From: Yoonia sp.
GTDB lineage: Bacteria > Pseudomonadota > Alphaproteobacteria > Rhodobacterales > Rhodobacteraceae
Direction of reading: 5' to 3'
Assembly: GCF_018402175.1 (NCBI RefSeq)
Contig: NZ_JAGYJK010000017.1
Location: 620,001 to 684,000 of the forward strand
DNA: 64,000 nt
How positions within the stretch are numbered: position 1 is the stretch's first letter; each line of letters starts with the position of its first letter. The position numbers and the translations under genes are program-made. Positions 18,973 through 27,822 of the stretch are shown in pieces. The notes under the pieces were generated by a model, which saw only the letters and a list, made by a program, of their open reading frames with translations, did not search any database and was not told the DNA's origin.

Positions 18973-20429
18973 TTGCGTCCTCCCAGGGATGGTTGCAGGG
19001 TTTCGACGGTCTCCAGCACGACCCTGTCGTTACCGGCGTCGAGCGCCGCCCGCTCTGCGGCATCGCGCAGGGACTTGGCGGCGGAAATACGTGTCAGGAT
19101 CGGGTGCGTCGCCACGATCTCGTCCAGCTTGGCCTGTGCATCCGCGTCCCAAGGGAAATCGCGGCGCAAAGGCGTCAGCGTGGCATCGGTTTTATCCATA
19201 TCCGTGCCCAAGGGCAGGATGTGGAACAAAGCATCGAACAGCCCATTGCACACCTCTTGCAGCACATAGGTCGCACCGGCATAGCCCATGAACGGCGTGC
19301 CTGTGGCGCGCCGGATCGCGGCACCGGGGAAAGAGGCAGGGATGAACACCGGGCTTGGCCCATGTCCGGCCTTCATTTCGGCCAGATACATCTTTTCATT
19401 GATCGACCCCATGACGATCAGCGGGCGCTTGGCATGCAGCATCGCGCGCACTTCGTCATTGTTGGTCTTTTTGCCACGACAGCGCGCAACGGCAAAGGCA
19501 CATGGGAAACCCAGATCACCCTCAAGATAATGGCGGATGCCGCGGGCATAGGTTTCATTCGCGACAATCGCGAATTCCGCCGTCGCAAAAAAATCTTGCG
19601 TGACAGACCGCCACAGATCCCAGACGGGTTTGATGGTAGAATGCTTCTCGCGTTCGATGAACGGTTCGGGGTCCAGCCCCGTCAATTCGCCCAGCTTGCG
19701 CAGGAATTTCGTGGTGGAATCGATCCCGAACGGCGCTTGCAGATAGGGCTTGCCCAATACCTCGCACAAACCACGCCCGAATTCGCGGTACATGCAGATA
19801 TTCACATCCGCATTCACCAGATTGCGCATCTCGGCCACATGGGCACCCAAAGGCATCACCATATTGACCTCGGCGCCGATGCCTTCGATCAGGCGCCGGA
19901 TCTCGGCCAGATCGGATGGCATGTTGAACGCGCCATACATCGGACCCAGGATATTGACGCGCGGCGCCTCGCCCGGGGTCCGCTTCTTTTCAGGTGGCAT
20001 CCGGCCTTTGGTCATGCCGAATTCGGTGAAAATCCAGGTCATCGCACGATCCGCGGCTTCCCATTGATCCTCGTCAATCGTGCGCGGCAAAAACCGCTGG
20101 ATATTGGTGCCTTGCGGCGTCACACCGCCCCCGATCATCTCGGCAATCGACCCTGTGACAACGACAGCAGGCAGTGCGGGATCAAGCACTTCCCAGGCGC
20201 GTTTCATCGCAGCCTCGGTGCCTTCGCCCATCTCGGTCTCGCCCAGCCCGGTCACGACAATCGGCAATTCATGCGGCGGCAACCCATCGGTATAATGCAG
20301 AACCGAGGTCACCGGCAGGTTTTCACAGCCCACAGGCCCGTCGATGACGACCTGCAGCCCTTTGACAGCACAGAAGGCGTAAACCGCGCCCCAATATCCG
20401 CCTGCCCGATCATGATCCATAATCAGCAT
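18969..20429 (-). CDS. bchZ: Chlorophyllide a reductase subunit Z
   Basis: This 486-residue subunit of the nitrogenase-like chlorophyllide a oxidoreductase (BchXYZ) helps make the bacteriochlorin ring of bacteriochlorophyll a. It begins [19 protein letters not shown], with the conserved [19 protein letters not shown] and later NVDANVCMYREFG-like segments. The ATG at 20429 matches known BchZ starts; the frame upstream runs through repeat-like sequence. It overlaps pufQ by 4 bases and is separated from bchY by 139 bases holding two hairpins. Confidence 0.96.
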   Translation of the reverse strand: MLIMDHDRAGGYWGAVYAFCAVKGLQVVIDGPVGCENLPVTSVLHYTDGLPPHELPIVVTGLGETEMGEGTEAAMKRAWEVLDPALPAVVVTGSIAEMIGGGVTPQGTNIQRFLPRTIDEDQWEAADRAMTWIFTEFGMTKGRMPPEKKRTPGEAPRVNILGPMYGAFNMPSDLAEIRRLIEGIGAEVNMVMPLGAHVAEMRNLVNADVNICMYREFGRGLCEVLGKPYLQAPFGIDSTTKFLRKLGELTGLDPEPFIEREKHSTIKPVWDLWRSVTQDFFATAEFAIVANETYARGIRHYLEGDLGFPCAFAVARCRGKKTNNDEVRAMLHAKRPLIVMGSINEKMYLAEMKAGHGPSPVFIPASFPGAAIRRATGTPFMGYAGATYVLQEVCNGLFDALFHILPLGTDMDKTDATLTPLRRDFPWDADAQAKLDEIVATHPILTRISAAKSLRDAAERAALDAGNDRVVLETVETLQPSLGGRK

Positions 20430-20443
20430 GACAGGCCTACCAT

Positions 20444-20528
20444 CTTCCGAGCCCAAATATCCCGGGGGAGCGAAGCGGGGGCAGCGCCCCCTGCGGTCGC
20501 TGTGCGGCCGCGATTGGCTTTGCCAATC
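20444..20528. repeat. Repeat-like intercistronic element with two hairpins (bchY-bchZ gap)
   Basis: The gap contains AAATATCCCGGGGG next to a GGGGGC/GCCCCC hairpin (20477-20491) and a second hairpin GATTGGC-TTT-GCCAATC (20512-20528). GC-rich hairpins followed by CCCGGGATATTT are a recurrent intergenic element in Rhodobacteraceae genomes as I recall them. This copy would be transcribed within the bch operon. Only one full copy was seen in the window. Confidence 0.45.
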
Positions 20529-20568
20529 TCTTTCCCGCACCATGGCGATTTTGTTTCAAAATACGCCA

Positions 20569-22158
20569 TTATATCATCTGCTCCGCCGCAGCCGCACGCG
20601 CCTGCTTGTCGAGCTTTTTCTGATGCATCGCACGGAAATCGGGGCGCAGATTGGGCGCGCCTTCCCAGACACCGGCGGTATCGCCATGACCCACACCTTC
20701 GAAAAAGGCGCGCATCGTGTCCATCTTTTCCTTGCCCGCAATCGCCGCATTGACGACCTGCGCAAGCGATCCGGCACCGGCTGGCCCCATCAGGGGACGC
20801 GCAGAAATCAGGTTGGTGAAATAAAGCGCGGGTGTCCCGCGTTCCTTGGCGTGCTGCACAACCGGTGTCGTGCCAATCGCCAGATCGGGGTTGATCGCGT
20901 CCACGGCGGCCAGATCATCCTCCAGAGAGGCACGGTATTTCACCTTCACGCCACGGCTTTCGAGCCATGCGGCATCCTCGGCGGACCAAGGGGTTTTCGG
21001 ACAGGCGGTGCCAACATAAGGCACATCCGCGCCGCTTTCGATCAGCAGACGCGCGACCAGCAGTTCGGAGCCTTCATATCCCGACAGCGTCACGGTGCCC
21101 TTGATCTGCGCGCCACCAAGGGCGGCGGTGATCGCAGGCAAAAATGCGTTCTGTGCCGCAGCAATCTGCGCGGCAGGTACGTTATAGGCCGCACCAATCG
21201 CGGCCAGCCATGCGGCTGTGCCGTGGTATCCGACAGGGGCAGACCCTACGACCGTGCGGCCAGCGGCCTGAAATTCACGCACCGAGGCGGTATAGAACGG
21301 GTGGATCGCAGCAACGACACCGCAATCAAGAGCGGCATAAAGCTCGCGCCATTCGCGGGTGGGGACCACAGGACCAGCGGCCAGACCCATGGGCGCCAGC
21401 ATCGCGCCGATCATCATCGGATCGGCGGGGAACATCTCGCCCAGCAGCGCAACAGACGGGCGGTCGGATTTGCCACCGACAGGCCGGGCGACGGGGCCTG
21501 CCTTGATCTCTTCACGGGCATAGGCCAGCATCGCACCGGCCAGAACGTCCTTGGCCTCGGCATGGGTGGGGATGCCAAAGCCTGGCACATCAATGCCGAC
21601 GATCCGAACGCCATTGATCTCGCGCGGCAGCAGGCGCAAAGGCACGCCAGAGGCTGTCGGCACACACAGATTGGTAACCACGATCGCGTCATAGCGGTCG
21701 GGATCGGCCATATCATGCACGCTTTCGCGGATATCCTCGAACAGCTTGCCGGTGACCAGCGTTTCGGAATTGAACGGCACATAGCCGACCGACCGGCGCG
21801 CACCATAGAAATGCGACACGAAGGTCAGCCCGTAAACGCAGCAGGCAGACCCCGACAGGATCGTCGCCACGCGTTTCATGCGCAGGCCCACACGCAAAGA
21901 CCCGAAGGCCGGACACATGGATTGTGGCTGGTCATGTGGTCCTTGCGGATAGTCCTTGGCGTATTGGTCCAGAATGTCGGATTTGCCCGCAGCGCGTGCT
22001 GCGTCCTTCATCGTGCCGCCCGAAGAACAGCCGCCAGCCAAGGCCGTCTGCGCGACCTCGGGTGTCGCATCGACAGCATCGCCTTCGATGATGCGGACAT
22101 TGCCCGCCTCGTCGTAACCGACTTCATAACCTTTGGATTCGTGATCAAGCGTCATCAT
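20569..22158 (-). CDS. bchY: Chlorophyllide a reductase subunit Y
   Basis: This 529-residue catalytic subunit of the chlorophyllide a oxidoreductase binds an Fe-S cluster with BchZ. Conserved cysteine-containing segments include ALAGGCSSGGTMKDAA, QSMCPAFGSLRVGLRM and GSACCVYGLTFVSHFYGA near the N-terminus. It starts at an ATGATG pair that overlaps the end of bchX by 14 bases, with GGAAG upstream. The length is normal for the family. Confidence 0.96.
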   Translation of the reverse strand: MMTLDHESKGYEVGYDEAGNVRIIEGDAVDATPEVAQTALAGGCSSGGTMKDAARAAGKSDILDQYAKDYPQGPHDQPQSMCPAFGSLRVGLRMKRVATILSGSACCVYGLTFVSHFYGARRSVGYVPFNSETLVTGKLFEDIRESVHDMADPDRYDAIVVTNLCVPTASGVPLRLLPREINGVRIVGIDVPGFGIPTHAEAKDVLAGAMLAYAREEIKAGPVARPVGGKSDRPSVALLGEMFPADPMMIGAMLAPMGLAAGPVVPTREWRELYAALDCGVVAAIHPFYTASVREFQAAGRTVVGSAPVGYHGTAAWLAAIGAAYNVPAAQIAAAQNAFLPAITAALGGAQIKGTVTLSGYEGSELLVARLLIESGADVPYVGTACPKTPWSAEDAAWLESRGVKVKYRASLEDDLAAVDAINPDLAIGTTPVVQHAKERGTPALYFTNLISARPLMGPAGAGSLAQVVNAAIAGKEKMDTMRAFFEGVGHGDTAGVWEGAPNLRPDFRAMHQKKLDKQARAAAAEQMI

Positions 22159-23149
22159 AGATCACTTCCAGCGTCGCTTTGGGGACGGCATTCTTGCCGC
22201 GCATATCGACATCAGTAGCGGGGACCAGTTTGTAATCGCCGCCGGTATCCTTGGCATCGAACAGGCCCAGCAGACCGTCCTGATCCAGCGGGGTCGGGCG
22301 GACAGGCGGTGCGATCCCGACCGCATCGGCAAGACCCGCAAACATCGGGCCCCATTCGCTGTCATAGCTGCCGACGATCTGGTAATTCGCGGATTTCTTG
22401 CGCAGATCGTCGTTCTGCGGGATCGCGCAAAGCACGGGGATTTTCACGGCGGCGGCAAAGGCCTGCGCCTCTCCGGTGCCGTCGTCCTTGTTGATGACCA
22501 GACCGGCCACGCCGACATTGCCGCCCATCTTGCGGAAATATTCCACCGCCGAACAGACGTTGTTGGCAACGTAAAGCGATTGCAGATCGTTGGACGCAAC
22601 CAGAATGACCTTCTGCGCCATGTCGCGGGCAATCGGCAGGCCGAAACCGCCGCAGACCACGTCGCCCAGGAAATCGAGCAGGACATAATCAAAGTCCCAA
22701 TCATGGAACCCCAGCTTTTCCAGCAATTCGAACCCGTGGATAATGCCGCGCCCGCCGCAACCGCGGCCAACCTCTGGCCCGCCCAGTTCCATAGCGAACA
22801 CGCCGCCACGCTTGAAACAGACGTCACCAATGGCAACTTCTTCGCCCGCCAGCTTTTTCTTGGCGGATGTCTCAATAATCGTCGGGCAGGCCTTGCCGCC
22901 GAACAACAGGCTGGTCGTGTCGGATTTGGGGTCGCAGCCGATCAGCAGCACGCGCTTGCCCATTTCGGCCATCATATGGGACAGGTTGGCCAGCGTGAAC
23001 GACTTGCCGATCCCGCCTTTGCCATAGATCGCGATGATCTGGGTTTTCGATGTGGGCGGGCCGCTGGGGACCTCTAGGCTTGGTTCCTCATGGGCTTCAT
23101 CGCGCAGGCGCTGATCGAAATCCTTCAGGTTCGGAATTTCATCTTTCAT
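22145..23149 (-). CDS. bchX: Chlorophyllide a reductase iron protein subunit X
   Basis: This 334-residue NifH-like ATPase donates electrons to BchYZ. It has P-loop YGKGGIGKS at residues 42-50 and the two cysteine regions that hold the shared [4Fe-4S] cluster ([11 protein letters not shown] and [12 protein letters not shown]). An N-terminal extension of about 35 residues before the P-loop is typical of BchX and separates it from BchL and NifH. Its start overlaps the bchC stop by 4 bases (ATGA) and its end overlaps bchY. Confidence 0.97.
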   Translation of the reverse strand: MKDEIPNLKDFDQRLRDEAHEEPSLEVPSGPPTSKTQIIAIYGKGGIGKSFTLANLSHMMAEMGKRVLLIGCDPKSDTTSLLFGGKACPTIIETSAKKKLAGEEVAIGDVCFKRGGVFAMELGGPEVGRGCGGRGIIHGFELLEKLGFHDWDFDYVLLDFLGDVVCGGFGLPIARDMAQKVILVASNDLQSLYVANNVCSAVEYFRKMGGNVGVAGLVINKDDGTGEAQAFAAAVKIPVLCAIPQNDDLRKKSANYQIVGSYDSEWGPMFAGLADAVGIAPPVRPTPLDQDGLLGLFDAKDTGGDYKLVPATDVDMRGKNAVPKATLEVIYDDA

Positions 23150-24084
23150 GCGGTTCCCCAGTTCAAAATCATTTTCAGGCAGGCCGGATCGCTGAACGCC
23201 GTTTCATAGGCGGTGGTCGCGGTTTCGGCGGATTGTTCGTGTGTGATCAGATCGCCCAGACGCAACGTGCCGTTTTCGACCAGCGCGCGGGTGGCTGTCA
23301 TGTCGTCGGCGGTCCATTCCGCGCTGATGCGCAAACGGGCCTCTTTCATAAAGGCGGGCGGAAAGGCGAATTGCAGCGGTGCGGTATAGAAACCCGCCAG
23401 AACAATCTCGCCTCCCTTGGCGATGCGCCCGATCCAGTCGTTCAGCAGATCACCACGGCCGGAGGCATCGTAGATGGAGGTATAATCGCGGCGCGTGTCG
23501 GTTTCGGGTGTCATCACCTGATACCCCTGCGCACCCGCCATGCGGATAGGGTCCACTTCCCAGACGGTTGGCGCAGGTGCGCCCGCCGCGATGGTCAGCC
23601 GTGCCAAAAGACGGCCCAGAACACCGTGACCGATGATCAGGTCAGGCACAGATTTGTTCGGCCCCGCCATCGCGTGCCGTGCTGTTGCGGCCAGCGCCAA
23701 CAACGCGCCGCCAGCGCCAAGACCACGGTCGATCCGCGTCACGCGGGATGCCTTGGTCACGATGGTCTGTGCGGCAGCGCCGAACAGGCCGAACGCGCCT
23801 TCATAGCAATTGGCACCGGGGACAAAGACGTGTTCGCCGACGCGGTAGCCGCTGTCGGGGCCAGCCTCGACCACTTCGCCTGCTGCCTCGTAGCCGGGGA
23901 TCAGCGGATAGCCCATGCCGGGAAATGGCGGCATATCACCGGACCAGAACAGTTTTTCGGTGCCGGTGGAAATGCCCGAATGGCGGATCTGGACAACAAT
24001 ATCGTCACGCGCCGGGGGTGTGATTCCCACCGTATCAAGCCCCAGCTTGCGGGGTGCTGATAATATGACGGCCCTTGTTTCCAA
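23146..24084 (-). CDS. bchC: Bacteriochlorophyllide a dehydrogenase (BchC)
   Basis: This 312-residue medium-chain dehydrogenase oxidises the 3-hydroxyethyl group of bacteriochlorophyllide to 3-acetyl. It begins [17 protein letters not shown] and has MDR-type segments [15 protein letters not shown] and [15 protein letters not shown] and a dinucleotide-binding region near [15 protein letters not shown]. It heads the bchCXYZ-puf transcription unit. A promoter with two PpsR-type palindromes lies 63-127 bases upstream of its start. Confidence 0.96.
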   Translation of the reverse strand: METRAVILSAPRKLGLDTVGITPPARDDIVVQIRHSGISTGTEKLFWSGDMPPFPGMGYPLIPGYEAAGEVVEAGPDSGYRVGEHVFVPGANCYEGAFGLFGAAAQTIVTKASRVTRIDRGLGAGGALLALAATARHAMAGPNKSVPDLIIGHGVLGRLLARLTIAAGAPAPTVWEVDPIRMAGAQGYQVMTPETDTRRDYTSIYDASGRGDLLNDWIGRIAKGGEIVLAGFYTAPLQFAFPPAFMKEARLRISAEWTADDMTATRALVENGTLRLGDLITHEQSAETATTAYETAFSDPACLKMILNWGTA

Positions 24085-24146
24085 TTAATCTCTCCTGCGG
24101 TGCTTGGGGTCATTCTGACCTGATAGCAGCGCCTCCTCTTGGATTG

Positions 24147-24174
24147 AGTGTATCTTTTTGGCGCACAGTGTCAA
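24147..24174 (-). promoter_or_regulatory. Sigma-70-type promoter of bchC
   Basis: On the minus strand TTGACA (24174-24169) and TACACT (24152-24147) are separated by 16 bases, and the expected start site is about 55 bases before the bchC ATG. The -35 hexamer lies inside the first TGT-N12-ACA palindrome, so a bound PpsR/CrtJ would block RNA polymerase. Confidence 0.7.
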
Positions 24175-24211
24175 TTCTTTTAGACACATAGTGTGTAAAC
24201 TTTACCTTACA
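24169..24211. promoter_or_regulatory. Two PpsR/CrtJ-type operator palindromes upstream of bchC
   Basis: Two exact TGT-N12-ACA palindromes are present, at 24169-24186 and 24194-24211, separated by 7 bases. The second overlaps the crtF stop codon. PpsR/CrtJ binds TGT-N12-ACA pairs cooperatively and represses bch and crt genes under oxygen or light. The R. capsulatus bchC promoter has a closely similar pair with about 8-base spacing. Binding here is inferred. Confidence 0.82.
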
Positions 24212-25341
24212 CCTTCGACGACGGAGGTGATGAAGGGGCGCGCGGCCTTTGGCAGACGCAGACTGTTGAAGCCGGCCTGTTGCAAAAGCGCCGCAATCCG
24301 GTCGGCCGACCGCGCGCGCCCGGTGCGCATCGCCATGCAATAGAGCGCGAAATAGACATCGCCCGCGCGATGCGGGGCAGTGCCGCCTGTCATCGGTTCG
24401 GAAATCACGATCCGCCCGCCGGTGGGCAGCGCGGCATAGGCGGCGGCCAGCAAATCAGCCACGGTTTCATCGCTGTGATCGTACAGCACGCGCACAAGGC
24501 TGATCATATCGGCCCCCCGCGGCAGCGGCTGGTCGCGGAACGACCCCGACACGATCTGTGTGCGATCTGCCATCCCAGCGGCTGCGAACCTATCCTGCGC
24601 GGCGGGCACGACGGCAGGGAGATCGAACAATGTCATCGCCAGTTTCGGGCAGGCCGCACCCACCGCCGCAAGGAACGCACCTGTCCCGCCGCCCACATCC
24701 ATCAACCGCGTCACACCGCGAAAATCGACCGCCGCCAGCGTGTCATCGGCCACCAAAAGCTGGCTATCGGCCATCAGACGGGAATATTTGGCGGCGCTGC
24801 CAGGGTCGGTCGCGGCCCCAGCGCCGAACACATAGGGCCAGAAATCAGCCAGTTCCGTGTCCACTTCGCCGCGAAAGAACGCAACGGGGTCCGACAGATC
24901 ACGATAAAGCACGTCATGATGCGCAATCATCCCCGCCAGACCGGGCACACCGGCCAGCGCGGCACCCCGCGTCGTCAGCGCAAAAAGGCCGGATTTGCGC
25001 TGTTTGAGCAGCCCCAGCGCCACCGCCGCCGACACCAGAACCGCCATGCGGTCCGGCGGCATCCGCCCTTGTTGCGCCAAGGCGGACAAGGGCAGTTCAT
25101 GGACCAACAGCAGCTTGGGGATATCCAGTGCGACCAGCGTATAAAGCACCTGCGAATGGCAGAAACCGGCAACAAGATCGAACATCGCCTCGCCCTCTGA
25201 CCGGACCAGCCGGCGGGTCAGGGGAAAGCGGGCAGCCCATTTCTGAAAGGCAGGCGAAGCCACCAGGCGTGTGAAACGTGACGCGCTTTGGCGGTCAAGG
25301 TCACGCCCGGATACCGGCATTGTCACAGCCGCATCCGTCAT
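24202..25341 (-). CDS. crtF: Demethylspheroidene/hydroxyneurosporene O-methyltransferase CrtF
   Basis: This 379-residue SAM-dependent methyltransferase makes the 1-methoxy group in the spheroidene pathway. It has an N-terminal winged-helix dimerisation domain and a SAM motif LMDVGGGTGAFLAAVGAA near residue 205, followed by DLPAVV and LVRVLYDHSDE, the layout of plant-type O-methyltransferases. Its start overlaps the crtE stop by 1 base (TAATG). The crtF and crtE genes run on the same strand as bchCXYZ, forming the classic superoperon with internal promoters. Confidence 0.95.
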   Translation of the reverse strand: MTDAAVTMPVSGRDLDRQSASRFTRLVASPAFQKWAARFPLTRRLVRSEGEAMFDLVAGFCHSQVLYTLVALDIPKLLLVHELPLSALAQQGRMPPDRMAVLVSAAVALGLLKQRKSGLFALTTRGAALAGVPGLAGMIAHHDVLYRDLSDPVAFFRGEVDTELADFWPYVFGAGAATDPGSAAKYSRLMADSQLLVADDTLAAVDFRGVTRLMDVGGGTGAFLAAVGAACPKLAMTLFDLPAVVPAAQDRFAAAGMADRTQIVSGSFRDQPLPRGADMISLVRVLYDHSDETVADLLAAAYAALPTGGRIVISEPMTGGTAPHRAGDVYFALYCMAMRTGRARSADRIAALLQQAGFNSLRLPKAARPFITSVVEGVR

Positions 25342-26222
25342 TATTCGCCCGGCACGGTGCGCCGGTCACGCGCGCCCGCAGGCACCAGTCTATCGGCATA
25401 GGCGCGCACCATCTGGGCCAGCGCCGCTTCGCCCGGGCAGGCGGGAATCGATGAAATGGCGCCGCCAAGGATGTCGTCGAACCGTTTGACCGCGCCCTGT
25501 ACGCCATAGGCAGCCACCGCATTGGGCCGCCCGTGCAGATCGTCCTGACCGGCAGGCTTGCCCAGCGCCGCCTCGTCGCACAGCGCGTCGCGCAGGTCGT
25601 CTGCGACCTGAAACGCCTCACCGATGCGGGCACCAAGCTCGGCCCAGGGTTCGGCCTCTTGCCCTGCGGCCACGGCCCCCATCTGGGTCGCGGCGATGAA
25701 CAAGGCCCCCGTTTTCGCCTGGTGATAGGCGGACAGATCAATCTGGCTTTCGCTTTCCCAACCTTGCCCCGCGCAGATGCCAAAGGGCATACCGGTCCGC
25801 GTGCCAAGGATATCAAGCAGCGTGATCGCGCGCGCAGGCGCGTCGCCAGCCGCGCGCGCAAGCACATGAAACCCCATGATAATCAGGCTGTCGCCCGCCA
25901 GCACGGCCAGAGGTTCAGAGAACGCACGGTGCAGTGCGGGCTTGCCCCGTCGCATATCGGCATCGTCGAAACAGGGCAGATCGTCATGCACAAGGCTGGC
26001 GCAATGCACCAGTTCAAGTGCCGCCGCCGCCGCATTCGTCAGCGCAGGACGGTCGTCGCCGCAGGCCATCGCCACGCTCATCAGAATCGTCGGCCTGATC
26101 CGGGCACCACCCGGCGTGACAGCATAGTTCAACGCCGCCGCCAGTTTAGGAGGCGCCACGCCGCCCTGTCCCTGCGCGATGGCAGCGGTGATTGTGGCTT
26201 CGATCCGGTCGGCGATTTTCAT
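25341..26222 (-). CDS. crtE: Geranylgeranyl diphosphate synthase CrtE
   Basis: This 293-residue trans-isoprenyl diphosphate synthase makes GGPP for carotenoids and the bacteriochlorophyll phytyl tail. The first Asp-rich motif is in LVHDDLPCFDDADMRRGKP and the second in FQVADDLRDALCD. FAALD-type context and length are normal. It starts 88 bases from the divergent crtD, with a shared regulatory gap holding two PpsR-type palindromes. Confidence 0.95.
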   Translation of the reverse strand: MKIADRIEATITAAIAQGQGGVAPPKLAAALNYAVTPGGARIRPTILMSVAMACGDDRPALTNAAAAALELVHCASLVHDDLPCFDDADMRRGKPALHRAFSEPLAVLAGDSLIIMGFHVLARAAGDAPARAITLLDILGTRTGMPFGICAGQGWESESQIDLSAYHQAKTGALFIAATQMGAVAAGQEAEPWAELGARIGEAFQVADDLRDALCDEAALGKPAGQDDLHGRPNAVAAYGVQGAVKRFDDILGGAISSIPACPGEAALAQMVRAYADRLVPAGARDRRTVPGE

Positions 26223-26249
26223 GGCGTGTGTCCTATGTCACTTCCATAC

Positions 26250-26293
26250 TGTCTAATTTAGTTTACATATGTCAATGTAAATCAAACGATACA
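26250..26293. promoter_or_regulatory. Two PpsR/CrtJ-type palindromes in the crtE-crtD divergent promoter
   Basis: Exact TGT-N12-ACA sites lie at 26250-26267 and 26276-26293, separated by 8 bases, the spacing described for cooperative CrtJ/PpsR binding. A minus-strand TTGACA (26275-26270) that could serve crtE lies between them, so bound repressor would cover both divergent promoters. Control by PpsR is inferred from the consensus. Confidence 0.82.
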
Positions 26294-26310
26294 CTAAGGG
26301 CCCATCCGAA

Positions 26311-27822
26311 ATGACCGCATCTGCGGAAAAGATCGTGATCATCGGCGCGGGGATCGCCGGATTGGCCACCGCCTTGCGCCTTGGCCATGCAGGCTACGAC
26401 GTGACGGTCGTGGATATGCATGCCGCGCCGGGCGGCAAAATGCGCGCCATCCCATCTGCCGCGGGTCCGGTCGATGCAGGCCCCACAGTGCTGACGATGC
26501 GGCACGTATTCGACACGCTGTTCACGGATGTCGGTGCCGATCTGGCGGATCATGTGACCCTCACACCGCTGGCGACGCTGGCGCGGCATTACTGGGACGA
26601 TGGCGCGCAGCTTGACCTGATGGCCGATGCAGAGGCAAGCCTTGCCAATGTGCGCGACGCCTTTGGTGCAGTGGCAGCGGCGGAATTCGCTAGTTTCTCG
26701 GCCCGTGCAAAGCGCCTGTTTGATGCCTTCGATGCGCCGATGATGCGCACCGCCATGCCCGACCAGATCGCCGTGGCGCGCAAGGTGCTGGCCCAACCCC
26801 GCCTGATCGCCGATATGGCGCCGCACCGGACGCTGGCGGGGCTGTTGAAATCCAGCTTCAGCGATCCGCGCTTGGCGCAGCTGTTCGGGCGCTATGCGAC
26901 CTATGTCGGGGGATCACCCTACAAATCCCCCGCGATCCTGTCGCTGATCTGGCAGGCCGAGGCGCAGGGCGTCTGGACCGTCGCAGGCGGGATGCAACAG
27001 CTGGCGCAGGCCATCGCGGCGCTGGCCGAACGGCACGGCGTGCAGTTCCATTACGACACCCGCGCCCTGCGGATCACCCGCCAAGGTGGGCAGATCAGCG
27101 GGGTCGAGACGACCAAGGGCCATTTCCCCGCCGCCACCGTTGTGTTCAACGGCGACCCACGGGCGCTGGCCACCGGATTGCTGGGACCGGCCATTGCCGG
27201 GGCCGTGCCGGTCACCGGCACCGAACCCCGCAGCCTGTCGGCCTATGTCCATGCTTTCGCCGCCGTGCCACACGGGGTGGAACTTGCGCATCATACCGTG
27301 TTCTTTGGCCATGACCCCAAGGCGGAATTCAGCGCACTCGCCCGCAACGACATGCCGCGTGATGCGTCATTGTATTTGTGCGCGCAGGATCATGACACCG
27401 CGGCGCCCGATGCCTTGCAACGTTTTGAAATCATCATGAACGCAGCCCCCGTTCTGCGCGACCCCGAACAGGAAAAAGCCCAATGTCAGACACAGATTTT
27501 CGCCCGTTTCCGCCAGTTCGGACTAACCTTCAGCCCAACACCCGGGCCGGACAGCCTGACCACGCCGCAGGGGTTCGCGGATCTGTTCCCCGCGAGCCTC
27601 GGTTCACTCTACGGGCGCAGCCCGCACGGGATGATGGCGGCGTTCAAGCGGCCAACCGTGCGCACGACGATGCCGGGGCTGTATCTGGCGGGGGGCGGGG
27701 TGCATCCGGGGGCGGGGGTGCCGATGGCGACGCTTTGCGGCCAGCACGCGGCCGCGGCGATCTTGAACGACCTTGCTTCGCGCTCGACGTCCCGCCCGGT
27801 GGCTATGCGTGGTGGTACATAG
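26311..27822 (+). CDS. crtD: Methoxyneurosporene (1-hydroxycarotenoid 3,4-) dehydrogenase CrtD
   Basis: This 503-residue FAD-dependent carotenoid desaturase/isomerase-family enzyme introduces the 3,4 double bond in the spheroidene pathway. It has the N-terminal Rossmann motif IIGAGIAGLATALRLGHAG, then VVDMHAAPGGKM, and the C-terminal PGLYLAGGGVHPGAGVPMA typical of CrtI/CrtD. Location next to crtC and divergent from crtE supports CrtD over CrtI. Its last 88 bases or so overlap the proposed crtC start in another frame. Confidence 0.94.
   Translation: MTASAEKIVIIGAGIAGLATALRLGHAGYDVTVVDMHAAPGGKMRAIPSAAGPVDAGPTVLTMRHVFDTLFTDVGADLADHVTLTPLATLARHYWDDGAQLDLMADAEASLANVRDAFGAVAAAEFASFSARAKRLFDAFDAPMMRTAMPDQIAVARKVLAQPRLIADMAPHRTLAGLLKSSFSDPRLAQLFGRYATYVGGSPYKSPAILSLIWQAEAQGVWTVAGGMQQLAQAIAALAERHGVQFHYDTRALRITRQGGQISGVETTKGHFPAATVVFNGDPRALATGLLGPAIAGAVPVTGTEPRSLSAYVHAFAAVPHGVELAHHTVFFGHDPKAEFSALARNDMPRDASLYLCAQDHDTAAPDALQRFEIIMNAAPVLRDPEQEKAQCQTQIFARFRQFGLTFSPTPGPDSLTTPQGFADLFPASLGSLYGRSPHGMMAAFKRPTVRTTMPGLYLAGGGVHPGAGVPMATLCGQHAAAAILNDLASRSTSRPVAMRGGT

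Noticed and set aside
24149..24167. A third TGT...ACA palindrome near the bchC promoter
   Set aside because: The spacer is 13 bases rather than the 12 of the PpsR consensus, and it overlaps the -10 box, so it was not counted as an operator.
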